This document shows positions 33,042 through 41,902 of a DNA stretch of 64,000 bases, in pieces (within the stretch, counting starts at the first letter, position 1; each line of letters starts with the position of its first letter). Under the pieces are notes generated by a model. That model was given only the letters and a program-made list of their open reading frames with translations. It had not been told where the DNA came from and made no database searches. The stretch spans positions 62,984 to 126,983 of the forward strand of contig NZ_LMIU01000001.1 of the NCBI RefSeq assembly GCF_001428845.1, written 5' to 3'. Made by a program: the position numbers and the translations under genes. The DNA is from Achromobacter sp. Root83. Lineage in GTDB: Bacteria; Pseudomonadota; Gammaproteobacteria; Burkholderiales; Burkholderiaceae_B.

Positions 33042-33550
33042 TTGTCTCCTCCTGTGTTCTTCTGCTTGTAGAACTTCTTGTCTGCGATGTAGATCGTGCG
33101 TTCCACGACGGCGTAGACGACGCCGTCCTTGTCCTTCAGTTCCACCGTGTACGTCCGGGTGGTTTCGTGGTGCTGCGCGAGGATCTCGCGGATCTCGGCG
33201 ATTTCCCCCGGCGGCAGCCGGAAGTCCACGTACAGCGTGGTGTAGGCGGGCTTGCGAAAGCGGATCGACGCCGCCTTGTCCCAGACGATGTGATCCGCGC
33301 CCAGCGCCGACATCAGCATCGTGGGGTGGGCGCCGTCGGTGACCGCGAACAGCGAACCGCCATACATCGATCCCACGATATTGCGGGTGCGCCTCAGCAG
33401 CGGCAGCTTGACGCGGATGTGCTGGAAGTCCGGCGACACATGCAGCACCCGGCCGCCGGTGGCGCGAAACGCCGGGTGCAGGTTGAATCCCACCCGCATC
33501 AGGCGCGCGCGCCATTCCGGCGACAGGCTCTTGAACCAATAAGGCTTCAC
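33005..33550 (-). CDS. DUF4442/PaaI-like hotdog-fold protein (possible acyl-CoA thioesterase)
   Basis: A 181-residue hotdog-fold protein of the DUF4442 family, with the hotdog helix region NIVGSMYGGSLFAVTDGAHP. Relatives hydrolyse or bind acyl-CoA. I use GTG 33550, 17 bp after the thiolase stop, since nothing upstream fits; the ribosome site (GGGACGG) is weak. The overlap with the next gene and the place inside the fad block suggest control of acyl-CoA levels during beta-oxidation. Confidence 0.8.
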   Translation of the reverse strand: MKPYWFKSLSPEWRARLMRVGFNLHPAFRATGGRVLHVSPDFQHIRVKLPLLRRTRNIVGSMYGGSLFAVTDGAHPTMLMSALGADHIVWDKAASIRFRKPAYTTLYVDFRLPPGEIAEIREILAQHHETTRTYTVELKDKDGVVYAVVERTIYIADKKFYKQKNTGGDKCIAPLEGEPPP

Positions 33551-33567
33551 GCTGGCGGCCGTCCCGG

Positions 33568-34767
33568 CTACATGGCCTCGAACAGGCCGGCCGCGCCCAT
33601 GCCGGTGCCGATGCACATCGTCACCAGTCCGTACTTGCCGCCGGTGCGGCGCAGCCCGTGCGTGATGGTGGCCGTGCGGATCGCGCCGGTCGCGCCCAAG
33701 GGGTGGCCCAGCGCGATGGCGCCGCCCAGCGGGTTGATCTTGGCGGGATCCAGCTTGAGTTCGCGGATGACGGCCAGCGACTGGGCGGCGAAGGCCTCGT
33801 TCAGTTCGATCCAGTCCAGCGCGTCCTGCGTGATGCCGGCGCGCTCCAGCACCTTGGGGATGGCGGCGACGGGCCCGATTCCCATGATCTCGGGCGGGAC
33901 CCCGGCGACGGCGAAGCTCACGAAGCGGGCCAGGGGGCTCAGGTTGAACTCGCGCAGGATGCGTTCGGACACCAGGATCACGGCGGCGGCGCCGTCGGAC
34001 ATCTGCGAGCTGTTGCCGGCCGTGACGCTGCCGCGCGTCGAGAACACGGGCTTCAGGCGCGCCAGCGCCTGGGCGCTGCTGTCGGGGCGGGGGCCTTCGT
34101 CGACCTCGACCAGGCGGCGCACGACGCGCACGGCGCCGCTGGCGCCATCCGGCAGGTGCGACACGACCTCATAGGGCGTGGTCTCGGCGCGGAAATGGCC
34201 CGCGGCGATGGCGGCGCAGGCCTTCTGATGCGAGGCCAGCGCGAAGGCGTCCTGGTCTTCGCGCGACACCTTCCAGCGCTCGGCGACCTTTTCGCCCGTC
34301 AAGCCCATGCCGAAGGCCATGCCGATGTTCTCTTCGTGCGCGAAGATGGCGGGGTTCATCGACACCTTGTTGCCCATGATCTGCGGCATGGCGCTCATGG
34401 ATTCGGTGCCCGCGCCGATCATGATGTCGGCTTCGCCCGTGCGGATGCGCGCCGCGGCGTCGGCCACGGCCTGCAGCCCGGATGCGCAGAAGCGGTTCAC
34501 GGTCACGCCCGCGACGCTTTGCGGCAGGCCCGCCAGCAGCAGGCTGATGCGCGCCACGTTCATGCCCTGTTCGGCTTCCGGCATGGCGCAGCCGGCGATG
34601 ACGTCGTCGATGCGCGCCGGGTCCAGGCCGGGCGCCTGCGCCAGCGCGCCGTTCAGCGCGGCGGCCAGCATGTCGTCGGGACGGGTGGTGAGATAGGCGC
34701 CGTTGCGCTTGCCCACCGGCAGGCGCGTGGCGGCGACGATGTAGGCGTCTTGGATCTGCTTCGTCAT
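33568..34767 (-). CDS. Acetyl-CoA acyltransferase (3-ketoacyl-CoA thiolase)
   Basis: A 399-residue thiolase that cleaves 3-ketoacyl-CoA to acetyl-CoA and a shortened acyl-CoA. The nucleophile Cys94 lies in NRFCASGLQA; the active His is in ALGHPLGATGA and the second Cys in CIGTGMGAAG. Length matches FadA. It follows the dehydrogenase/hydratase gene by 9 bp, so the two probably form the working pair of this half of the block. Confidence 0.94.
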   Translation of the reverse strand: MTKQIQDAYIVAATRLPVGKRNGAYLTTRPDDMLAAALNGALAQAPGLDPARIDDVIAGCAMPEAEQGMNVARISLLLAGLPQSVAGVTVNRFCASGLQAVADAAARIRTGEADIMIGAGTESMSAMPQIMGNKVSMNPAIFAHEENIGMAFGMGLTGEKVAERWKVSREDQDAFALASHQKACAAIAAGHFRAETTPYEVVSHLPDGASGAVRVVRRLVEVDEGPRPDSSAQALARLKPVFSTRGSVTAGNSSQMSDGAAAVILVSERILREFNLSPLARFVSFAVAGVPPEIMGIGPVAAIPKVLERAGITQDALDWIELNEAFAAQSLAVIRELKLDPAKINPLGGAIALGHPLGATGAIRTATITHGLRRTGGKYGLVTMCIGTGMGAAGLFEAM

Positions 34768-34776
34768 GATCGTTCC

Positions 34777-37167
34777 TTAGTTGCGCAGCGGCTTGCCGGT
34801 TTCCAGGGTGTGGCGGATGCGGGCCTGGGTTTCGGGCGTGCGCAGCAATGCCACGAACTCCTTGCGCTCCACGGCCAGCAGCCATTCCTCGTCGACCTTG
34901 GTGCCGGTCTCGACCTCGCCGCCGCACAGCGCCACGGCCGCGCTGCGCGCCACGCGGTAGTCGTGGGCGCTGATCATGCCGCCTTCGCGCATGTTGACCA
35001 GCACCATCTCGAAGTTGGCGATGCCGTTGCGGCCCGCCACGGGCACGCCCTGCAGGCGGGCGGGCGGCGTGTAGCCGGCCTGGGCCGCGGCGCGCGCCTG
35101 GCCGATCGCGACGTACAGCAGTTCGTCGGGATGGAACAGCACGATGTCGTGTTCGCGGGCGAAGCCGGCATCGATGGCTTCCAGGGCGCTCTTGGCCACC
35201 TGCGCCATGGCGATGGTCTGGAACACGGGCTGCAGGTAGGGGAAGACCTCGCCCGGCGTGGCCGTCCTGGCCGCCAGGGCCGCGGCGCGGCCGGCGAATT
35301 CCTTGCTGCCGCCACCTGCGGGGATCAGGCCCACGCCCGCCTCGACCAGGCCGATGTAGCTTTCCAGCGCCAGCACCCGGTGCGACGCGTGCATCAGGAA
35401 CTCGCACCCGCCGCCCAGCGCCATGCCCTGCACGGCCGCCACGGTGGGAATCTGCGCGTACTTGAAGGCCTGGGAGGCACGCTGGAATTTCTCGACCGTG
35501 GCCTCCAGCATGTCCCACTGGCCGGCGGCGCAGGCTTCGACGACCTGCTGCAGGTTCGCGCCCACGGCAAAGGGCGGCTCGTGCCAGATGACCAGGCCGT
35601 CGAATTCGCGCTCGGCCTTCGCGACGGCCTGGAGCACGCCTTCCAGCACTTCGGCGCCCAGCGTGTGGTTGCGGGACGTGACGGACAGGATGGCGATGCC
35701 CGCGTCCACGCGGGGCAGGTTCCACAGGCGCACGCCTTCGTTTTCCCATACCGTGACGCCGCGGTCAGCGGGCGCCTCGCCGAACACGCGTTCGGGGAAG
35801 AGCTGGCGCGCATAGACAGGCAAGGAGGAACGGGGATGCAGCTTGCCCGTGCGCGCGGAATACGAGCCTTCCGGGGCATGCACGCCCTCGCGCGCGGGCT
35901 CCAGGGCCCAGGCGGGCAGGGGCGCGTCGCTCATGGCGCGGCCGGCGGCGATGTCCTCGGCGACGGCGGCGGCGATGGCCTGCCAGCCGGCCGCCTGCCA
36001 GGTTTCGAACGGGCCTTGCGACCAGCCGAATCCCCAGCGCATCGCCAGGTCCAGGTCGCGCGCGTTGTCGGCGACGTGCTCGAGCTGCACGGCGCTGTAG
36101 TGGAAGATGTCGCGGAACAGGCTCCAGAGGAACTGCGCCTGCGGGTGCGCGCTGGCGCGCAGCGCGGCGAAGCGCTTGGCGGGATCGCGTTCCTTGAGCA
36201 GCGCGGCGACTTCATCGGCCAGCTTGCCGCCGCTGGGCACGTAGTCCTGTGACTTCAGGTCCAGCACCTGGATCTCGCGGCCCTGCTTGCGATAGACGCC
36301 GGCGCCGGTCTTCTGGCCCAGCGCGCCCTTGCCGATCAATGCCGCCAGCCAGTCCGGCAGCGCGAAATAGCGGTGCCAGGGGTCGTCGGGAAGATTCTTT
36401 TCCATGGTGCCCACGACGTGGGCCAGCGTGTCCAGGCCGACCACGTCGGCGGTGCGGTAGGTGGCGCTCTTGGGGCGGCCGATCTTCGGGCCGGTCAGCG
36501 TATCGACCTCGTCGAAGCCCAGGCCCAGGCGCGCCGTGTGGTGCATGGCGGCCAGGATGGAAAACACGCCGATGCGGTTGGCGACGAAGTTCGGCGTGTC
36601 CAGCGCACGGATCACGCCCTTGCCCAGCGTGGACGTCAGCCAGGTTTCAAGCTGATCGGGCACCAACGCCTGCGTATGGGACGTGGCGATGATCTCCACC
36701 AGCCGCATGTAGCGGGGCGGATTGAAGAAATGGATGCCGCAGAAGCGGCCGCGCAGCGCGGCGGGCAGCGCATTGGCCAGCGCGTCGATGGACAGGCCGG
36801 AGGTATTGGAGGCGATGATGGCGCCGGGCGAGACATGCGGCGCGATGCGTTCATACAGGGCCGTCTTCCAGTCCATGCGCTCGGCGATGGCTTCGATGAC
36901 CAGGTCGCAGCCGCGCAGGCGTTCCAGGTCATCGTCGTAGTTCGCGGGCGCGATCAGCGCCATGCGGGCGGCGCCCGCCAGCGGCGCGGGCTCCAGTTTC
37001 TTCAGGCCGGCCAGCGCTTTCTTGACGGTGCCGTTGCGGTCGCCTTCCGGCGCGGCCAGGTCGAACAGCGTGACGGGCACGCCAGCGTTGGCAAGGTGGG
37101 CGGCGATCTGCGCGCCCATGACGCCGGCACCCAGGACGGCGACGTGTTTGACGACGAACTTGCTCAA
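34777..37167 (-). CDS. 3-hydroxyacyl-CoA dehydrogenase/enoyl-CoA hydratase, dehydrogenase-first type
   Basis: A 796-residue bifunctional beta-oxidation enzyme. The NAD-binding domain comes first (VAVLGAGVMGAQIAAHLA, about 8-25), with catalytic His in GIHFFNPPRYMRLVEI; the crotonase domain is C-terminal, with both glutamates present (GGGCEF and YIGLVEAGVGLIP). This order is opposite to FadB/FadJ and to the second copy at 38670. The start is TTG 37167 with AGGAGA upstream; no ATG fits. It lies 55 bp downstream of fadL. Confidence 0.92.
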   Translation of the reverse strand: MSKFVVKHVAVLGAGVMGAQIAAHLANAGVPVTLFDLAAPEGDRNGTVKKALAGLKKLEPAPLAGAARMALIAPANYDDDLERLRGCDLVIEAIAERMDWKTALYERIAPHVSPGAIIASNTSGLSIDALANALPAALRGRFCGIHFFNPPRYMRLVEIIATSHTQALVPDQLETWLTSTLGKGVIRALDTPNFVANRIGVFSILAAMHHTARLGLGFDEVDTLTGPKIGRPKSATYRTADVVGLDTLAHVVGTMEKNLPDDPWHRYFALPDWLAALIGKGALGQKTGAGVYRKQGREIQVLDLKSQDYVPSGGKLADEVAALLKERDPAKRFAALRASAHPQAQFLWSLFRDIFHYSAVQLEHVADNARDLDLAMRWGFGWSQGPFETWQAAGWQAIAAAVAEDIAAGRAMSDAPLPAWALEPAREGVHAPEGSYSARTGKLHPRSSLPVYARQLFPERVFGEAPADRGVTVWENEGVRLWNLPRVDAGIAILSVTSRNHTLGAEVLEGVLQAVAKAEREFDGLVIWHEPPFAVGANLQQVVEACAAGQWDMLEATVEKFQRASQAFKYAQIPTVAAVQGMALGGGCEFLMHASHRVLALESYIGLVEAGVGLIPAGGGSKEFAGRAAALAARTATPGEVFPYLQPVFQTIAMAQVAKSALEAIDAGFAREHDIVLFHPDELLYVAIGQARAAAQAGYTPPARLQGVPVAGRNGIANFEMVLVNMREGGMISAHDYRVARSAAVALCGGEVETGTKVDEEWLLAVERKEFVALLRTPETQARIRHTLETGKPLRN

Positions 37168-37222
37168 GGAAGTCTCCTGTAAAGACGGGCGGACGGCACG
37201 GTGGCCGTCCGCCCGCGCTAGG

Positions 37223-38545
37223 CTAGAAGCGGGTCGACAACTGCAGGCCGAAGATGTGGGCGTTGCTGTCATACGTTCCCGCGACGCGGCCCTTGGTCGC
37301 TGGGCTGCCGGACGTCGTGTCGATGTCCGTATCGCGCAGGTACAGATAGGTATAGCCCACGTCGAGCGTGGTGTTCTTGGTGGCGGCCCATTGCACGCCC
37401 GTCGAGAACCAGTAGCGGTTGTTGTCGGGAAGGGACGTCGGGCGGTCGGCGGCGTTGTGAACCGGGGATTGGTCATACGCCAGGCCGAATTTCCACTTCC
37501 AGTCCGGCGCGAACTTGTAGTTGGCGCCCAGCGCCACCCGCCAGGTATCGCGGAAATTCAGCGGCAGGTCGTCGTCGCGCGCACCCGGGCCCGAGTTGCG
37601 GATCTTCAGCTCGGGGATGCTGCTCCAGCCCGTCCAGGAGACGTCGCCCAGCAGTTCCCATTTTTCATTGAGCTGGTGCGCGGCGCTCAGGATCAGCGTG
37701 TCCGGCAGGTCGACCGAAGCCTTGGCGTCGAACGACACCGATTGCCGCGCGGGGCCGATGTTGGTGATGTCGGTGTCGCCGGAGGCCTTGTGCTTGATCT
37801 TCGAGCGATAGGACAGGCCGATCCGCGTGTCTTCCGTCGGCTGCAGCATGAAGCCCACGTTCCAGCCCCAGGCGTCGCCCTTCAGGTTCAGGTCGGCGTC
37901 GCCGTTCGTGGCGAGAGGCAGACCGGCGATGGGCACCACGGTCTTTTTCTTGTAGTTGGCGTCGATGTGTTGCCAGTTCACGCCGAAGCCCATCGAGAAT
38001 TTCTCGTTGACCTTGTAGGCGATGGACGGGTTGACGTTGATGGTCTTGATTTCGAATTTGTTGGAGTGGTACTGGCCCACCCAGCCGTCGTCGTATTCGG
38101 TCATCAGGCCGAAGGGGGCGCCCACGCCCAGGCCGATGAACCACTGCTCGTTCAATTGCCAGGAGGCATACAGGTTGGGCACGACGCCCAGGTTGCCGGC
38201 GTCTCCGCCATTGCCGCCGGTGGGGACCGAGCCGTTCAGTCCCGAGCCGGGGATGCCCGGCGCGCTGGGATTGCGGCTATTGCCGTTGTCCGAGAACTTG
38301 AACGAGGGCCTGATCAGGTTGACCCCGCCGGAAAAATTGGCGCCCGGCAGGTAGGTCATGCCCGCCGGGTTGAAGTAGATGATGCTGGCGTTTTCCGGAT
38401 TTGCCGCCGAGCCCGCGTACGCGTTGCCCAGGCCGCTGGCGTTCTGCTCCAAAAGCTGAAAGCCGGCGGCGTAAGACGTTGCGGACGCGCCCAAGCCGAC
38501 CACGATGGCCGACAAGGTGCTCAGGGACAATGAACGTCTGCGCAT
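37223..38545 (-). CDS. fadL: FadL-family outer membrane transport protein
   Basis: A 440-residue outer-membrane channel for long-chain fatty acids or other hydrophobic compounds. The signal peptide ends near SYA; the mature protein starts AGFQLLEQNASGLGNAYAGS, typical of FadL, and ends in Phe (LQLSTRF). The NPAG motif of the family is at IYFNPAGMTYLPG. CGAGGAGG before ATG 38545 supports the start. It lies inside the beta-oxidation block, with a 124-bp gap upstream that may hold its own promoter. Confidence 0.92.
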   Translation of the reverse strand: MRRRSLSLSTLSAIVVGLGASATSYAAGFQLLEQNASGLGNAYAGSAANPENASIIYFNPAGMTYLPGANFSGGVNLIRPSFKFSDNGNSRNPSAPGIPGSGLNGSVPTGGNGGDAGNLGVVPNLYASWQLNEQWFIGLGVGAPFGLMTEYDDGWVGQYHSNKFEIKTINVNPSIAYKVNEKFSMGFGVNWQHIDANYKKKTVVPIAGLPLATNGDADLNLKGDAWGWNVGFMLQPTEDTRIGLSYRSKIKHKASGDTDITNIGPARQSVSFDAKASVDLPDTLILSAAHQLNEKWELLGDVSWTGWSSIPELKIRNSGPGARDDDLPLNFRDTWRVALGANYKFAPDWKWKFGLAYDQSPVHNAADRPTSLPDNNRYWFSTGVQWAATKNTTLDVGYTYLYLRDTDIDTTSGSPATKGRVAGTYDSNAHIFGLQLSTRF

Positions 38546-38669
38546 GGTACTGCCTCCTCGAGTTGGATTTGTGTCTCTCTTCCACTGCCGGTCTTGGTGC
38601 TCCGGTCTATCCGGCGCGAGCCGGTGTCCTGCGGTGCTGCGTACAGCGGTGCTGCGTAGCGCGGTGGTG

Positions 38670-40601
38670 CTAGGTCCTGCTGTCTTCGTAATGCAAGGGG
38701 CCGCCCGTGAAGGGGGCAAAGCCCGTTCCAAAAATGACGCCGGCGTCGGCCAGGTCGGCATCGGCCACGATGCCGGCGTCCACGCGCTGCCGGGTGGCGT
38801 CGATGAGCGGCTGGATCAGGCGCTTGGCCAGGCCGGCGGGCGCGGCGGCGGCGTCGCCGCTCTGCTTGACGGGCTTGCCGTCGCGCCAGGTGTAAAAGCC
38901 CTTGCCGCTTTTCTTGCCCAGTTCATTGCGCGCCAGCCGCTCGGCGAGGCAGCGGGGTGGAGCGGCGCCGCCGGCCAGCTCCTCGCCCGCCGCGCGCGCG
39001 ATGTCCAGTCCCACGGTATCGGCCAGCTCCAGCGGTCCCATGGGCATGCCGAAGGCCACCATGGCCGCGTCCACGGTTTGCGGCGCGAGGCCTTCGTCCA
39101 CGCTGCGCATGGCCTCGAGCATATAGGGCGCCAGGACGGCGTTCACCAGAAAGCCGGGCGCGCTGCGCACCGGCAGCGCCAGCTTGTCGATCTGGCCGAC
39201 GAAGGCGCACGCGCGGGCGTGGGCCTCGGAGGCGTCGCCCTCGGCATGCACCACTTCCACGAGCGGCATCTTGGCGACCGGATTGAAGAAATGGATGCCC
39301 AGCAGCCGGTCGGGACGCGCCAGGCCGGCGCGCAAGGTTTCCAGCGACAGGCTGGAGGTATTGGTGGCCAGCAGCGCATCCGCCTTCATGCGGGGTTCGA
39401 GCGAGGCGTACAGCGCGCGCTTGGCCTCCGGCTGTTCGCTGATGGCCTCGATGACGATGTCGGCCAGCGGCACCCCGGCACCGGCCGGGTCGGGGATCAG
39501 CCGGTCGAATGCGGCGCGCGCCAGGCGCGGATCCTTCAGGCGCCGCGTAAACAGTTCGGCGGCGCGCTCGATGGCGGGCGCGATGCGCGCCATGTCCTGG
39601 TCCTGCAGCGTGACGGTCATGCCCTTGAGCGCGCACCAGGCCGCGATGTCGCCGCCCATCACGCCAGCGCCCACCACGTGCACGCGGCGCGCGGCCGCGA
39701 TGCCGGCCTGCTTGCCGTTGGCCTTCAGGCGCTCCTGCAGCCGGAACACGCGCAGCAGGTTGCGGGCGGTGCCCGACGCGATGATGCCGTCGATCAGTTC
39801 GGGAGCCTTCAACGCGTTGCCGCCGTGCTTCTCCCAGATCGTGACGATGGCGGGCGCGGCGGGGTAGTGCCCCAGGGGGTCCTTGGCCGCGATCTGCTTG
39901 CGGGCGCGATTGGCCACGACGGACTTCAGCGGCCAGCGGTTTGCCCAGCCGGCCGGGCCGCGCGCGCGCCGGGCGGGCTTGCGCGACAGCACGGTCTGGC
40001 GTGCCGCCGCCAGCAGCAGGCGGGGCGGCACGCGGGCGTCGGCCAAGCCCAGCGCGGCGGCGCGGCGGGCGTCGGCGCCGCGGCCGGTCAGCATCATGTC
40101 CAGCGCGGCGGGCGCGCCGATTACCTGCGGCAGCCGCAGCATGCCGCCCCAGCCGGGGAAGATGCCCAGCATGACCTCGGGCAGCGCGAGCGAGGTGCCC
40201 GGCTGGTCGGCCACCAGCCGGTAGCGGCAGGCCAGCGCCAGTTCCAGGCCGCCGCCCAGACAGTTGCCCTGGATCAAGGCCAGGGTGGGATAGCGCACGG
40301 CGGCCAGGCGGTTCATGAGGTTCCAGCCGCGCGCCACCAGCGCGCGCCCCTGCTCGGGCGTGTCGAGACTGGCGAATTCGTTGATGTCGGCGCCCACGAT
40401 GAAACCCGTGGCCTTGCCGGACTGGATGATCAGCCCCTTCGGCGGATCGGCGTCCAGCGCGTCCAGCACCACGGCCAGCTCGGCCATGGTGTCGGCAGAC
40501 AGGGCGTTGACCGCACTGCCCGCGCGGTCGAACGTCAGCCAGGCCAGGCCGTCGGGATCGCGGTCCAGGCGCCAGTGGGAAAGCGTGTCCAGTGTCGTCA
40601 T
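38670..40601 (-). CDS. Enoyl-CoA hydratase/3-hydroxyacyl-CoA dehydrogenase, hydratase-first type
   Basis: A 643-residue bifunctional enzyme in the FadJ-like order: an N-terminal crotonase domain with both catalytic glutamates (GGGLELALACRYR and LALPEVMLGIFPG), then the NAD-binding domain (VHVVGAGVMGGDIAAW) with His in GIHFFNPVAKMPLVEVV. It overlaps the thiolase gene by 4 bp. It is somewhat shorter than E. coli FadJ (about 714). With fadE and the second thiolase it can complete a full beta-oxidation turn. Confidence 0.92.
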   Translation of the reverse strand: MTTLDTLSHWRLDRDPDGLAWLTFDRAGSAVNALSADTMAELAVVLDALDADPPKGLIIQSGKATGFIVGADINEFASLDTPEQGRALVARGWNLMNRLAAVRYPTLALIQGNCLGGGLELALACRYRLVADQPGTSLALPEVMLGIFPGWGGMLRLPQVIGAPAALDMMLTGRGADARRAAALGLADARVPPRLLLAAARQTVLSRKPARRARGPAGWANRWPLKSVVANRARKQIAAKDPLGHYPAAPAIVTIWEKHGGNALKAPELIDGIIASGTARNLLRVFRLQERLKANGKQAGIAAARRVHVVGAGVMGGDIAAWCALKGMTVTLQDQDMARIAPAIERAAELFTRRLKDPRLARAAFDRLIPDPAGAGVPLADIVIEAISEQPEAKRALYASLEPRMKADALLATNTSSLSLETLRAGLARPDRLLGIHFFNPVAKMPLVEVVHAEGDASEAHARACAFVGQIDKLALPVRSAPGFLVNAVLAPYMLEAMRSVDEGLAPQTVDAAMVAFGMPMGPLELADTVGLDIARAAGEELAGGAAPPRCLAERLARNELGKKSGKGFYTWRDGKPVKQSGDAAAAPAGLAKRLIQPLIDATRQRVDAGIVADADLADAGVIFGTGFAPFTGGPLHYEDSRT

Positions 40602-41890
40602 GGGCGGTCCTCGTCCAGGGTTTCGACCAGCATCGCGCCGCCTTGGCCGCCGCCGATGCAGATGGCCGCCATGCCGCGCCGGCCGCCTCGGCGCTTGAGC
40701 GCGTCGAGCAAATGCAGCACGATGCGGGCGCCGGATGCGCCCACGGGATGGCCGATCGCGATGGCGCCGCCATCCACGTTGAGCTTGCCGGGGTCCAGTT
40801 CGCCCCACGCGGGCGTGCCGAAATTCTCTTGGCAATAGGCCTCGTCCCGCCACGCGGCCAGGCAGCCTAGCACCTGCGCGGCGAAGGCCTCGTTGATTTC
40901 CCACAAGTCCAGGTCATTGAGGCCCAGGCCGTGGCGCTGCAGGATGGGGGTGGCGGCATGCACCGGGCCCAGGCCCATTTGCGCGGGATCCAGGCCGGCC
41001 CACTGGCTGTCGACGATGCGGCCCAGCGGGCGCAGGTTCCATTTGCGCACGGCCTCTTCCGAGGCCAGCACCAGCATGGCCGCGCCGTCGGTCACCTGCG
41101 AACTGTTGCCCGCGGTGATGTTGCCCCAGGGCTTGTCGAAGACGGGCTTGAGCTTGGCCAGTTTCTCGGGCGTGGAGTCGTCGCGCACGCCGTCGTCTTC
41201 GGCGTGAAGCTTGCCCCGCGTGTCGATCAGCGGCGTGATCTCGGGCATGCCGGCCGCGCGCGCCGCCAGCGTGCGCCGATGGCTGCCGGCGGCATAGGCG
41301 TCCATCGCGGCGCGGTCGATACCGAAGAGGGTGGCGATGTTCTCGGCGGTCTGTCCCATCGACAGGCCCACGACCGGGTCCGTCAGGCCCTTGAGCAGGC
41401 CGATGACCGGCGCCAGGTACTTCAGACGCAAGCCGCGCAACGCCGCCAGCTTCGCGCCCGGGCCGCGCGCCGCGTACCAGCGCGACAGCCAGCGCACCAT
41501 GTCGTCGGAGAACAACACGGGCGCGCGCGAAAGCGCGTCCGTGCCGCCCGCCAGCACCAGTTGCGAGCGGCCCGACTGGATGTTGGCGATGCCCGAGTCC
41601 AGCGCCTGCATGCCCGACGCGCAGTTGCGCATCACGGTCCAGCCGGGCACGCGGTTGCCGCAGCCCAGGCGCAAGGCGATGACGCGGCCGATGTTGACTT
41701 CATCGGGCGAGGGCGCGGCGCAGCCCACGATGACCTCATCCAGGTCGGTGGGCGCATAGGGCTGGCGCAGCAGCAGGGCGCGGCCTGCCTGCACGGCAAG
41801 GTCGCCGGCGGAGAAGGGGCCCGGCCCGCTGCGCGCCTTCAGGAAGGGCGTGCGCGTGCCATCGACGACGTAAACCGGTTTGAATGCCAT
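40598..41890 (-). CDS. Acetyl-CoA acetyltransferase/thiolase (FadI-like)
   Basis: A 430-residue thiolase. The nucleophilic Cys is in VMRNCASGMQA, the active His in AIGHPVGASGA, and the final Cys in CIGGGQGGA. Its length and partner gene resemble FadI. It overlaps the hydratase/dehydrogenase gene (ATGA) and follows fadE by 12 bp, so these three are one translational unit. Confidence 0.92.
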   Translation of the reverse strand: MAFKPVYVVDGTRTPFLKARSGPGPFSAGDLAVQAGRALLLRQPYAPTDLDEVIVGCAAPSPDEVNIGRVIALRLGCGNRVPGWTVMRNCASGMQALDSGIANIQSGRSQLVLAGGTDALSRAPVLFSDDMVRWLSRWYAARGPGAKLAALRGLRLKYLAPVIGLLKGLTDPVVGLSMGQTAENIATLFGIDRAAMDAYAAGSHRRTLAARAAGMPEITPLIDTRGKLHAEDDGVRDDSTPEKLAKLKPVFDKPWGNITAGNSSQVTDGAAMLVLASEEAVRKWNLRPLGRIVDSQWAGLDPAQMGLGPVHAATPILQRHGLGLNDLDLWEINEAFAAQVLGCLAAWRDEAYCQENFGTPAWGELDPGKLNVDGGAIAIGHPVGASGARIVLHLLDALKRRGGRRGMAAICIGGGQGGAMLVETLDEDRP

Positions 41891-41902
41891 CCGTTCTGTT
41901 CC

